Origin: an uncultured Roseibium sp. | GTDB taxonomy: Bacteria > Pseudomonadota > Alphaproteobacteria > Rhizobiales > Stappiaceae | Length of the DNA stretch: 64,000 nt | Assembly (NCBI RefSeq): GCF_963675985.1 | Contig: NZ_OY780958.1 | Coordinates: 1,302,001-1,366,000, forward strand | Reading direction: 5' to 3' | Shown: positions 35,780 through 44,597 of the stretch, in pieces | Position numbering within the stretch: the stretch's first letter is position 1 | Layout of the letters: each line of letters opens with the position of its first letter | Program-made: the position numbers and the translations under genes | Notes under the pieces: generated by a model | What the model was told of the DNA's origin: nothing | Database searches by the model: none | Seen by the model: the letters and a program-made list of their open reading frames with translations, nothing else

Positions 35780-36700
35780 CTACCATTCCGCCTTTGCGGC
35801 GCTTTCCTTCAGGCGGATCAGGGCGGCGAGCGCCTTGTTGATCGGTGCGTGGACGTCGTAAGCGGCCGCTTCCCGTTCCACCATGCCGCAAAGCGCCTCG
35901 ATTTCCGTTGGGCGCCCGGCCTCCACATCCTGCAGCATGGAGGCCTTGTGCGGCTTGTGATGGGCGAGAGCCTCGTCGATCTTGGCGTGGACCGCGTCAA
36001 TCATTGCCGCGATGCCCTTGGCGTTCGCAACGTCGACGACTTCGTCGGCGGCGGCCTTGGCGAGAACGACGGCGCTGGGCTCGTTTGCGATGTCTCCGAC
36101 CCGGGCTCCGCACAGCGCGCTGATGGTATTGAGCGCGCAGTTGAAAGCGGCCTTCTGCCAGATGACCACATCCGCGTGATCATCGAGAACGAAATCCACC
36201 GGCGCCATGCGTTCGGCGAGTTTCTCCGCGAACGGACGCCCCCGAGGGGTCAGCGATTTGAAGGTCGTGGCCATGCCCGCATGGGTTGCTGCGTGGCCTG
36301 GACCTTTCAGATCCGCGGGGATCATGGTCGAGCCTTCCAGGATATGGTCATGCGGAACGTATTCGGCGACCCGGTCGGCATTGCCGAGACCGTTCTGGAT
36401 GGTCAGTACTCGGGCGCCGGTCGTGATCAGCCGTTCCACCGATTGCAGGGCAACGGCCGTATGCATCGTCTTCGTCAGCAGGATGATAAGATCGGCAGGG
36501 CCTGTATAGTCTTCCGGGCGCATGGCCGGAATTTTCCAGGTGTTGCTTTCCCCATCCAGATCCAGGCGCAGGCCGGTTGCGTTGATCGCGTCGATATGGG
36601 CCTGGTTGACGTCCAGAAGCGTGACGGGAATATCCGCGCGCGCCATCAGACCTCCAAGGACTGAGCCGAGTGCGCCTGCGCCGAGTATGACGATATCCAT
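35780..36700 (-). CDS. 2-dehydropantoate 2-reductase family protein
   Basis: A 306-residue ketopantoate reductase-like NADPH oxidoreductase. N-terminal Rossmann motif GAGALG at 7-12; catalytic Lys183 in WQKAAFNCALNTISAL; C-terminal helices with the acidic/His residues of the ApbA_C domain. True PanE makes pantoate for coenzyme A, but many genomes have paralogues with other substrates, so the pathway is not certain. ATG 36700 has GGGAG upstream and begins exactly at the Rossmann strand; the frame open to 36787 is not supported. Convergent with fghA, six bases apart. Confidence 0.87.
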   Translation of the reverse strand: MDIVILGAGALGSVLGGLMARADIPVTLLDVNQAHIDAINATGLRLDLDGESNTWKIPAMRPEDYTGPADLIILLTKTMHTAVALQSVERLITTGARVLTIQNGLGNADRVAEYVPHDHILEGSTMIPADLKGPGHAATHAGMATTFKSLTPRGRPFAEKLAERMAPVDFVLDDHADVVIWQKAAFNCALNTISALCGARVGDIANEPSAVVLAKAAADEVVDVANAKGIAAMIDAVHAKIDEALAHHKPHKASMLQDVEAGRPTEIEALCGMVEREAAAYDVHAPINKALAALIRLKESAAKAEW

Positions 36701-36834
36701 GCCGATGATCTCCCGAATGCGGTTGGCCTTATGTATTGGGACTTCTGTACAGGCCGCTTCGGAATTTTGCCAAGGGCAGTCTGCCAAATAGTGAGGGATA
36801 TCGCTTTGGTGGCGCCCGATGCTCTAGGCCGGTG

Positions 36835-37920
36835 TCAGGCTTTCCCACGCTTCGGCAGGCGCAGCTCTGCGAGCATGTACCATTCTCGGATGTTTTTCAG
36901 CACCAGAGGTTCGAATATCTCGTTGAATTTCAAGATGGTATCGGGCACGGGGTAGGGCGTATCCGCTGCGGGTCGCTTAGGTACAGGCGGCAGGATGCGA
37001 AGGCGGAAGCGGGCGCCTTTTTTTCGAGTCAGGTAGATCGGAACCAGGGTTCCGCCCGACGCGTTGGCAAGCTTAATCGCGACGACGGCGTTACCCTTGT
37101 CCGGTGGCTTGCGCCCGAACAGGGGCAGGTGGACCTGGTTGTCCCGCACTTCATCGATGAAGATCGTCATCGAGGCCGCTCCTCCACCGGTGAGCAGGCG
37201 GTGCAGGCGATAGGCGCTGCGTTGGCCCGGGGGAAACAGATACTGATTCCGCCGCTTGCGGGAATTATAGACGATCCGGTTGGTGAACCGGTTCGGTTCC
37301 GGCTGGAACGGACCTATGTTCGGAGGGGCGAGTCCCAGTTGGACAGCTGCGAAAATCGCTTCCCAGGTCGCCAGGTGCATGGAGACGAAGATCAGCGGTC
37401 CGCCCATTGCGCGCGCGACCTCAAGATTTTCCGCGCCTTCGACGGTGATCCGGCCTTCGGGCCAGAGCCGGTTTACGGATGAAAACTCGGCGATGGTCCG
37501 GCCGATGTTGCACCACCATGTCTTTAGGCAGGCTTCGTGGTGCGCTTCCGTATCGCACAGATCGGGCGCGAGCGTTTTCAGGTTCCGGGCAATACGTCGG
37601 GCGAATTTTCGGTCCCTGTAGCGCCGATAGGCCAAGGGGCTCAGTGCCGCGCCGACCCCTGACGTCACCTCACAGGGCGTAAACCGCAGAATCTCGTGGA
37701 AGATCCGGTTGACGGTTCCCTCAATCGGGTGGCGCAGCCAGTGGCGGCGTGCCGACTGGTTCCGTTCCCGATCGCGGGCTAAGAGATCATGAAGGGGCGG
37801 CGCAGACGGTTCGTCCGGATAGGTTTCCTCAAAGGGAATGGCATCGAGCGCCAGTGGCGGCCGGCCCGGCTGCCGCGGCGTGTCGCCTGGTCGTGGCGCC
37901 ACCTCAGCCTTTTCGCGCAT
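36835..37920 (-). CDS. Lysophospholipid/lipid A acyltransferase-like protein
   Basis: A 361-residue member of the LpxL/HtrB (LPLAT) family. The acyltransferase HX4E motif is at His182-Glu187 (MHLATWE), followed by the family's VYNSRKRR and DEVRDNQ-type blocks. It should transfer an acyl chain to a lipid, but a clear N-terminal membrane anchor, usual in LpxL, is replaced by about 60 hydrophilic Pro/Arg-rich residues, so it is not a plain lipid A enzyme. Its start overlaps the P450 gene by 17 bases, indicating translational coupling and a joint pathway. Confidence 0.78.
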   Translation of the reverse strand: MREKAEVAPRPGDTPRQPGRPPLALDAIPFEETYPDEPSAPPLHDLLARDRERNQSARRHWLRHPIEGTVNRIFHEILRFTPCEVTSGVGAALSPLAYRRYRDRKFARRIARNLKTLAPDLCDTEAHHEACLKTWWCNIGRTIAEFSSVNRLWPEGRITVEGAENLEVARAMGGPLIFVSMHLATWEAIFAAVQLGLAPPNIGPFQPEPNRFTNRIVYNSRKRRNQYLFPPGQRSAYRLHRLLTGGGAASMTIFIDEVRDNQVHLPLFGRKPPDKGNAVVAIKLANASGGTLVPIYLTRKKGARFRLRILPPVPKRPAADTPYPVPDTILKFNEIFEPLVLKNIREWYMLAELRLPKRGKA

Positions 37921-39310
37921 GCACCGTCATCGGCAGCTTGTCGCCCGGCCGCAAGGTCAGACGGCAGACCGGCTGGACATCCGTACCTGGAACGAGCCTC
38001 AGGTCGAAATCCCTTGCCAGGATTGCGAGGCTCAAGATCGCCTCGGTCAGGCCGAATTGCAGCCCGGCGCAGATCCTCGGACCGATGCTGAAGGGGACAT
38101 AGCCGTATTTGTTCGGCTTTTTGGTTTTCTTCTTGATGAAACGGTCCGGCCAGAAGGCGTCCGGCTTTTCCCAAAGCCCCGGATTGCGGTGCATCAGCCA
38201 GGGCACGACCATGACCAGGGATCCCTTGGAGATCGGCTTGCCGCTGATTTCCGTGTCGGCCATGGCTTCGCGGGCGAGGATCGGCACCGGTGGATACAGG
38301 CGCAAGGATTCCTCGATGATCGCGCGCGTGTAAGGCAGGTTGGCGACATCCTTGAAGTCCGGCGTTCGATCACCCAACGCCTTCGTGACTTCCTTTCGGA
38401 GTCGTCTTGCAACCTTCGGAGATTGCGAGAGCAGGTACCAGGTCCATGCGAGCGTGTTGGCCGTGGTCTCGTGGCCGGCCATGAAGATCACCGCCGCTTC
38501 GTTTCGAATCGCGTCTCTGGACAGGGGATTGCCGTCCTCGTCACGGGCTTCGAGCAAGCCGCCGATCACCGAGGCTTCACCGGCTTCCTTCTGGGCCTGG
38601 TAGCTGTCGATGATTTCATCAAGGACGCTCAGGATGCGCTCCTTGGACTTCTTGATCGCGTTGCCCCGGAAGCGTGGCAGCCATTCGGGCAGGCCGAACA
38701 TGGAGATCATGTCGACCTGATCGATATATTTCTGATAATCGGAAAAGCCCTGAACCACTTCGCTGGCGTAGTTTTTGCCAAGCTGGCGACCGAAGATCGT
38801 CCGGCAGATGATTTCCGCCGTCAGGTGGGCCATTTCGCCCAAGGCGTCGATTTCCGCGCCGTTTTGCAGTGCAGCCCATTCGGCGCGCTTTTCCATGATC
38901 GTATCGACCATGATCGGCGCAAAGCCCGGAACGCGGGAACCATGGATGATCGGCGCGACCACCTTGCGCCGCTTCGCCCAGGTTGCCGTGTCGCTGACGA
39001 AGAGGCCGTCACCCAGGAGCGGCTCCAGCGCGTGGCGCATCTGGGGGCTCTTGCGTTGCAGGGTTTCGTGGTTGACCTGGAAGGCCTCCCGCACAACGTC
39101 AGGCTTGTTGCAGACAACAAGCTCGCGCGTGAATACCTTGCGGCTTCTCAGCCGCCCCCGGAAATCCTCCACGCCCCAGATGGCAAGGAAATTCTTCTTT
39201 GCCATGCCGATCAGTTTCCAAACCGGTGGTGCGCTCTGAAACCGGTAAGGGTAGGGCGGTATGAAGTCTTCCTCTGGGGCCTTGTCGTTCACGGGATCGG
39301 CGAGGGTCAC
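37904..39310 (-). CDS. Cytochrome P450
   Basis: A heme monooxygenase of about 468 residues. I-helix oxygen-activation motif AGHETTANTL, K-helix ExxR in EESLRLYPP, and the heme-ligand loop FSIGPRICAG; the thiolate is Cys414 counted from this start. It resembles bacterial relatives of the CYP4-like, fatty-acid-oxidising group by these motifs. Start: GTG 39310 has AAGGA seven bases upstream; TTG 39331 would add seven residues. No ferredoxin or reductase gene is adjacent. It overlaps the acyltransferase gene, suggesting oxidation of a lipid or acyl chain that is then transferred, an inference. Confidence 0.92.
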   Translation of the reverse strand: MTLADPVNDKAPEEDFIPPYPYRFQSAPPVWKLIGMAKKNFLAIWGVEDFRGRLRSRKVFTRELVVCNKPDVVREAFQVNHETLQRKSPQMRHALEPLLGDGLFVSDTATWAKRRKVVAPIIHGSRVPGFAPIMVDTIMEKRAEWAALQNGAEIDALGEMAHLTAEIICRTIFGRQLGKNYASEVVQGFSDYQKYIDQVDMISMFGLPEWLPRFRGNAIKKSKERILSVLDEIIDSYQAQKEAGEASVIGGLLEARDEDGNPLSRDAIRNEAAVIFMAGHETTANTLAWTWYLLSQSPKVARRLRKEVTKALGDRTPDFKDVANLPYTRAIIEESLRLYPPVPILAREAMADTEISGKPISKGSLVMVVPWLMHRNPGLWEKPDAFWPDRFIKKKTKKPNKYGYVPFSIGPRICAGLQFGLTEAILSLAILARDFDLRLVPGTDVQPVCRLTLRPGDKLPMTVHARKG

Positions 39311-39359
39311 ACCCTTTTCCTTCTCATTCAAACGATCTCTGATTTAGCCGATCCTTGAC

Positions 39360-39761
39360 CTATCTGGGGCGAATGCGCAAGGCCGCAAGAACGACTGCCG
39401 CCCAGCCGATGATCACCATCGTGCCGCCGGTTGGGGCGGACATGGGAAACAGCCGCCGGTCGGCGAAGGCGCGACTGACAAGATCGCCACAGAAAAGTGT
39501 AAGGCCTGCGACCATCAGTATCAGCGCATAGAGCAGAAACGGCGACTGGCGGGACTGACTGAGGGCGCCGATCGCAAGGATGGCGGGGGCGTGGAACAGA
39601 AGCATCTGGGCCGCGGTTTCGATCAGACCGGTCGTGTCCATATGCGCGGCCATGGCCAGCAGCATGACACCCGCCGCTCCTGCGAGTCCACCCAGGACCA
39701 GGCAGACGCGCAGCAGGGCCGAAGTCGGTTCGCCCTGGGCGGGGATCATTCTGTGACTCAT
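39360..39761 (-). CDS. DUF423 family membrane protein
   Basis: A 133-residue protein with four hydrophobic segments. The block GLTLFCGDLVSRAF followed by RLFPMSAPTGGTMVIIGW is the DUF423 signature. Function unknown for the family. The frame is open to 39920, but that part overlaps the M3 peptidase gene; ATG 39761 gives the normal family length. It lies between the peptidase and P450 genes on the same strand with short gaps. Confidence 0.85.
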   Translation of the reverse strand: MSHRMIPAQGEPTSALLRVCLVLGGLAGAAGVMLLAMAAHMDTTGLIETAAQMLLFHAPAILAIGALSQSRQSPFLLYALILMVAGLTLFCGDLVSRAFADRRLFPMSAPTGGTMVIIGWAAVVLAALRIRPR

Positions 39762-39822
39762 GGTGCCAAGTCCGGTCTGTGTCGAGAAAACAGGCGGTGG
39801 TGGTTCGTGCCTGCGCTCCGCA

Positions 39823-41868
39823 TCATGCAGCGGCCAGTCCCCGCTTTTCAAGCAGCGCATCGATCTTCGGTGCGCGGCCCCGGAATGCCTTGTAGGTCTC
39901 TTCCGGATCGGGACGGCCACCGGCTGAATAAATATGGGTCAGGAGCCTTTCCGCCGTTTCCTTGTGGAAAATGTCGCCGGCCTCCTCGAAGGCGCCGAAG
40001 GCATCCGCATCCATGACTTCCGACCACATGTAGCTGTAGTAGCCGGCGGAATAGCCGTCGCCGGCAAAGGCGTGAGCGAAATGGGGCACGCGGTGGCGCA
40101 TGGTAATTGCGTCCGGCATGCCGATCTTTTCCAACGCCTGCGCCTCGTAGGCGGTCACGTCGAGATCGTCAGCGTCGGTCATCAGATGCATTTCCAGGTC
40201 GACCAGCGCGCAGGCGGTGTATTCGACCGTGGCAAAGCCCTGATTGAAGTTTTCGGCTGCCAGCAGTTTGTCGAGCAGATCCTTCGGCATCGGCTCGCCG
40301 GTCCGGTAATGGACCGCGTAGCGCGACAGCACTTCCGGCTGCGACAGCCAGTGCTCGTAGAGCTGGGAGGGAAGCTCCACGAAATCCCGCGCGACACTGG
40401 TGCCGGAAATAATCGGATAGGTCACATTCGACAGGAGCCCGTGCAGGGCATGGCCGAACTCGTGGAACAGGGTGTTGGCATCGTCGAAGGTCAAGAGGGT
40501 GGCTTCGCCCTTAGCCCCCTTGGAAAAGTTCATCACGTTGACGATAATCGGCGAGACGTCGCCCTTCAGCCTGTGTTGCGAGCGGAAGGCGCTCATCCAG
40601 GCACCGGAGCGCTTCGAGGGGCGTGCGAAATAGTCGCCCAGGAACAGGCCGACATGTTTCCCGTCCCTGTCGGTCACCTCGAACACGCGAACGTCCGGAT
40701 GATAGACGGGAAGGCCCTGCTTTTCCTCGAAATTGAGGCCGAACAGGCGGTGGGCCGTATCGAAAGCGGCCGCGATAACACGGTCGAGCTGCAGATAGGG
40801 TTTGATCTCAGCCTCATCCAGGTCGTGTTCCGCCTTGCGGACCTTCTCCGAATAGTAGCGCCAGTCCCAGGGAGCGATCTTGAAATTACCGCCTTCGGAC
40901 CGAGCCATGTCGGCGAGCTTGGCTTCTTCCTCGGCGGCGCGTTTCACCGCCGGTGTCCAGACCTTCATAAGCAGGTCGCGGACGGCTTCCGGTGTCTTCG
41001 CCATGGTGTCGTCGAGCTTGAAATCGGCAAAAGTATCGAAACCGAGCAGCTTTGCCTTTTCCGCCCGGAGCCGGATGGTTTCGGCCACGATGGCGCGGTT
41101 GTCCGTCTCTCCGCCGTTTTCGCCGCGCGCGCTCCAGGCCTTGAAGGCTTCCTCGCGCAAGGCGCGGTTGGAAGAGAACTGCAGGAATGGTTCGATCGAG
41201 GAACGCGACAGCGTGATCACGTGCTTTCCGTCCAGGCCGCGTTCGCTGGCCGCTTCCGCGGCTGCCGCCAGCAGAAAGTCGGGCAGACCGGCCCGGTCTT
41301 CGTCCGTCTCCAATACAAGCTGATAATCGGCTTCGTCCTTCAGGACGTTCTGGGCGAACCCGGTCCCCAATGTTGCGAGACGCTGGGAGATTTCCGCCAT
41401 GCGGGACTTGTCGCCCGCCTCAAGCCCGGCTCCGGCACGCTGGAACATCTTGTGATAGCGTTCCAGGACGCGGGATTCCTCTTCGTTCAGTCCGAGGTCG
41501 TCCTTCTTGTCCCAAAGAACGGCGATGCGGTCATAGAGGGTGCCGTTCAGCAGCGTTTCCGAGGAATGTTTGGCCAGCTTGGGCGCGATGTCGCGCTCGA
41601 TGGCCTGGAGGTCCGGATTGGTGTGGGCCCCGGACAGGTTGAAGAAGGTCCTTGCCACCCGGCTCAGGGTTTCGCCGGACTTTTCCAGCGCGACGACCGT
41701 GTTCTCGAAGGTGGGCTCTTCCTGCTGATCCGCGACCGCATTCACTTCCGCACGGCCTTCGGCCATGGATTTTTCGAAGGCTTCCGTAAAATCGCCCGGC
41801 TTGATGTCGGCAAACGGAGGCAGCTCGAAGGGCGTGGTCCAGTCGGAAAGAAGCGGATTTAGGGGCAT
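39823..41868 (-). CDS. M3 family metallopeptidase (oligopeptidase A / Dcp type)
   Basis: A 681-residue zinc peptidase. The HEFGH motif gives zinc ligands His469 and His473 and catalytic Glu470; the third ligand Glu lies in the downstream PSQLYEHW stretch region. The C-terminal AFAGDGYSAGYYSYMWSEV substrate-binding segment is typical of thimet-like peptidases. No signal peptide, so it likely degrades oligopeptides in the cytoplasm. ATG 41868, with AGGA upstream, is preferred to 41961, which would add a 31-residue tail unlike the family. Confidence 0.94.
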   Translation of the reverse strand: MPLNPLLSDWTTPFELPPFADIKPGDFTEAFEKSMAEGRAEVNAVADQQEEPTFENTVVALEKSGETLSRVARTFFNLSGAHTNPDLQAIERDIAPKLAKHSSETLLNGTLYDRIAVLWDKKDDLGLNEEESRVLERYHKMFQRAGAGLEAGDKSRMAEISQRLATLGTGFAQNVLKDEADYQLVLETDEDRAGLPDFLLAAAAEAASERGLDGKHVITLSRSSIEPFLQFSSNRALREEAFKAWSARGENGGETDNRAIVAETIRLRAEKAKLLGFDTFADFKLDDTMAKTPEAVRDLLMKVWTPAVKRAAEEEAKLADMARSEGGNFKIAPWDWRYYSEKVRKAEHDLDEAEIKPYLQLDRVIAAAFDTAHRLFGLNFEEKQGLPVYHPDVRVFEVTDRDGKHVGLFLGDYFARPSKRSGAWMSAFRSQHRLKGDVSPIIVNVMNFSKGAKGEATLLTFDDANTLFHEFGHALHGLLSNVTYPIISGTSVARDFVELPSQLYEHWLSQPEVLSRYAVHYRTGEPMPKDLLDKLLAAENFNQGFATVEYTACALVDLEMHLMTDADDLDVTAYEAQALEKIGMPDAITMRHRVPHFAHAFAGDGYSAGYYSYMWSEVMDADAFGAFEEAGDIFHKETAERLLTHIYSAGGRPDPEETYKAFRGRAPKIDALLEKRGLAAA

Positions 41869-42006
41869 GGAAGGTCCTGTAGGGAGGAATACGAAAACAG
41901 ACTTGTTGTCATATGGGGTTTGACCGGCAGCCGTCAAAGCGAAGCTTGCCCGGTGCGGCACAATTTCCTGCCTGTCAGGGCGGTGCCGATCCGAAAACGA
42001 CGGCGT

Positions 42007-42621
42007 TTACCACATCGATTTGGCTGCGCGCTCCGGCCACTCCCGGTCGTAGGTTTCGCCGCCGGTCTCACCGTTCGACATGTCCGCCAGTATCTGGCCC
42101 GGGGTCGGAAGAGAGGCGGGGTCGACCTGTGCCGCCTGATCCCAAAGCCCGGCGCGAAGGACAGCTCTGGCGCACTGGAAATAAAGTTCGCCTATGGTGA
42201 TGCGAATCATGCAGCGGGGTTCCTTGCCATTGACCGCAAAGCGTTGCAACAGGTCCGGATCTACGGAGAGCTCAGCTTGCCCGTTGATCCGAAGGGTGCT
42301 GCCGGATCCCGGGATGAGCATCATCAACGCCACCCGCGGATCGCGAACGATATTGCGCAGGGAATCGATCCGGTTGTTGCCGCGGCGATCAGGGATGAGC
42401 AGCGTTTTTTCATCCTCCACATAGACGCAGGTGCCGGGATCGCCGCGGGGAGAGCAGTCCAGCCCTTCGGGACCAGCCGTCGCCAGGGCGCAAAACGGCG
42501 AAGCGTCGATCATCTGCCGGTAGAGGGGCGTGACACGGTCCGCAACCTTGACGGTGGCGGCGGCGACCGGAACGCCGTAGATGCGTTCAAGTGCGTCCAA
42601 GGAGGTGATTGTGTCTGTCAT
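42007..42621 (-). CDS. Pyridoxamine 5'-phosphate oxidase-like flavin-binding protein
   Basis: A 204-residue PPOX-superfamily split-barrel protein. Visible blocks: FCALATAGPEGLDCSPRGDPG, LLIPDRRGNNRIDSLRNI (flavin phosphate-binding region) and ALMMLIPGSGSTLRINGQA. It belongs to the MSMEG_1061-like group rather than PdxH, lacking the PdxH C-terminal signature. It probably binds FMN or F420-like cofactor; substrate unknown. Upstream of and co-directional with the M3 peptidase, 138 bases apart. Confidence 0.82.
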   Translation of the reverse strand: MTDTITSLDALERIYGVPVAAATVKVADRVTPLYRQMIDASPFCALATAGPEGLDCSPRGDPGTCVYVEDEKTLLIPDRRGNNRIDSLRNIVRDPRVALMMLIPGSGSTLRINGQAELSVDPDLLQRFAVNGKEPRCMIRITIGELYFQCARAVLRAGLWDQAAQVDPASLPTPGQILADMSNGETGGETYDREWPERAAKSMW

Positions 42622-43053
42622 GAAAGGCTTTCCTCTCTCCTGTGCCCGGTGAAATTTACCGGAAGCGGCATTTTCGCTTTTGACTTTCGACTAATACGAG
42701 AAACAGGTTCCTTAGCCGACTTTATGATTGAATTTTATTTCGCGATGCGATGATGACTTGATTAAGTCCATGTTATTCTGAATGGAAATCATATTTGCGT
42801 TGCAGCAACAAGGTCGAAGCGAATCTTTTTGCCCTGTCCTTTGCGGGAGCGTGCTTAAGTTATTTTCACGTATACCGCGTCGATAGTCGTATTGCTCGCA
42901 GGTGGCACGTGTTTTTACAGTCTGCCCAGCTTGCGTGCCCTTTGGCCATGGATCCGGAAAACCGGTTGGGAAAGTCATGGGACATGCTCGCCGACTGCGG
43001 ATTGTTCCGTAGATATTCGTCCAGGCTTTTTCGGGCCTTTCTGGGAGGAAAGT
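42622..43053. other. Control region upstream of the branched-chain-type ABC importer
   Basis: A 432-base stretch without a convincing gene, AT-rich near 42690-42800. It holds the promoters of the PPOX gene (leftward) and the ABC operon (rightward). GTTGC A GCAAC at 42799-42809 is a perfect 5-bp inverted repeat that could be an operator. Short open frames here (for example 42795-43079) show no family features. Confidence 0.45.
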
Positions 43054-44400
43054 ATGACCCTTATTCACAAACCCCTTAACCGTCGTTCGATTCTGAAGGC
43101 AGGCACGGCTGGCGGTGTTGCTCTGGCAACGCCGACCATCTTTACCAGCTCCGCTTGGTCCGCCGGCTATCTGAACGAGCCGACCGGTGCTGAAGTCACC
43201 CTCGGCTTCAACGTGCCGCAGACCGGTGCGTATGCCGACGAAGGTGCAGACGAACTGCGCGCCTACCAGCTTGCCGTCAAGCACCTCAACGGTGAAGGGG
43301 ACGGCGGGATGCTGAATACCTTCTCGTCCAAGGCCCTCGGCGGCAACGGCGTGAACGGCAAGAAGGTTGTTTTCACGACCGGTGACACGCAGACCAAGTC
43401 CGATGCGGCGCGCGCATCCGCCAAGCGTATGATCGAAAAGGACGGCGCCATCATGATCACCGGCGGTTCGTCCTCCGGTGTGGCCATTGCCGTGCAGTCG
43501 CTCTGCCAGGAAGCCGGCGTCATCTTCATGGCCGGTCTGACCCACTCCAACGACACGACCGGCAAGGACAAGCGCGCCAACGGTTTCCGTCACTTCTTCA
43601 ACACGGAAATGTCTGGCGCGGCTCTCGCTCCGGTGCTGAAGAACAACTACGGCACCGACCGCAAGGCCTATCATCTGACCGCCGACTACACCTGGGGCTG
43701 GTCCCAGGAAGGGTCGATCAAGAAGTACACCGAAGCCATGGGCTGGGAAACGACCGCTGCCGTCCGCACCCCGCTCGGCGCCGGCGACTTCTCCCAGTAC
43801 ATCACTCCGGTGCTGAACTCCGGCGCTGATGTGCTGGTCCTGAACCACTACGGCAAGGACATGGTGAACTCCCTGACCCAGGCGGTTCAGTTCGGCCTGC
43901 GCGACAAGATGGTCAACGGCAAGAAGTTCGAAATCATCGTTCCGCTGTACTCCCGTCTGATGGCTCAGGGTGCCGGCGACAACGTCAAGGGCATCTTCGG
44001 GTCTACCAACTGGCACTGGTCGCTGCAGGATGAGGGCTCCAAGGCCTTCGTGAAGTCCTTCGGTCAGGAATACGGCTTCCCGCCGAGCCAGGCAGCCCAC
44101 ACCTGCTACGTGCAGACGTTGCTCTATGCGGATGCCGCCCAGCGGGCAGGCTCCTTCGAGCCGTGCGCTGTCGGTGCCGCTCTGGAAGGCTTCGAGTTCG
44201 ACGGCATGGGCAACGGGCCGACCCTTTACCGTGCAGCCGACCACCAGTGCTTCAAGGACGTTCTGGTCGTGAAGGGTAAGGAAAACCCGACCTCCCAGTT
44301 CGACCTTCTGGAAGTCGTTGAAATCACCCCGCGCGCTCAGGTCGAATATCCGGCCGAGATGCTCGGTGGCGATCTCGGCACCTGCAACAACGGCGCTTGA
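43054..44400 (+). CDS. Branched-chain amino acid-type ABC transporter substrate-binding protein, Tat-exported
   Basis: A 448-residue periplasmic-binding protein. The N terminus NRRSILKAG (Arg10-Arg11) followed by a hydrophobic stretch to SSAWSAG is a twin-arginine signal. The mature part starts VTLGFNVPQTGAYADEG, as in type I (leucine/urea/amide) binding proteins. The perfect GGGAGGAAAGT before ATG 43054 decides the start. The ligand is unknown: amino acid, urea and short amides are all carried by relatives. First of five genes; the following hairpin probably keeps its transcript more abundant. Confidence 0.9.
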   Translation: MTLIHKPLNRRSILKAGTAGGVALATPTIFTSSAWSAGYLNEPTGAEVTLGFNVPQTGAYADEGADELRAYQLAVKHLNGEGDGGMLNTFSSKALGGNGVNGKKVVFTTGDTQTKSDAARASAKRMIEKDGAIMITGGSSSGVAIAVQSLCQEAGVIFMAGLTHSNDTTGKDKRANGFRHFFNTEMSGAALAPVLKNNYGTDRKAYHLTADYTWGWSQEGSIKKYTEAMGWETTAAVRTPLGAGDFSQYITPVLNSGADVLVLNHYGKDMVNSLTQAVQFGLRDKMVNGKKFEIIVPLYSRLMAQGAGDNVKGIFGSTNWHWSLQDEGSKAFVKSFGQEYGFPPSQAAHTCYVQTLLYADAAQRAGSFEPCAVGAALEGFEFDGMGNGPTLYRAADHQCFKDVLVVKGKENPTSQFDLLEVVEITPRAQVEYPAEMLGGDLGTCNNGA

Positions 44401-44421
44401 TCGCCGATTGAAACCTCAGGC

Positions 44422-44441
44422 GGTCGCCCTTTCGGGCGGCC
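44422..44441 (+). terminator. Intercistronic hairpin after the binding-protein gene
   Basis: GGTCGCCC at 44422-44429 pairs with GGGCGGCC at 44434-44441 (one G-U pair) around a four-base loop, followed by a C/T-rich tract. It sits between the binding-protein stop and the permease gene 156 bases on. Such elements let most transcripts stop after the abundant binding protein; partial termination is inferred. Confidence 0.5.
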
Positions 44442-44597
44442 TCCTTCTCGGGATCAGCTCCGGTTTTCAGTTTCAACCACCGAATACCGACGAACTGATC
44501 ATTTCCGACTAGTTGGTGCGGGATGCGGGCGGAAAACCGGTTCCCACTTTTTCTCATCCCGCACTGCGGCTTTGGGCAGAGAACTCCGGCAAAACAG

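Noticed and set aside
42795..43079. Open frame of 94 codons before the Tat-exported binding-protein gene
   Set aside because: No ribosome-binding site, no recognisable family, and it overlaps the start of the binding-protein gene.
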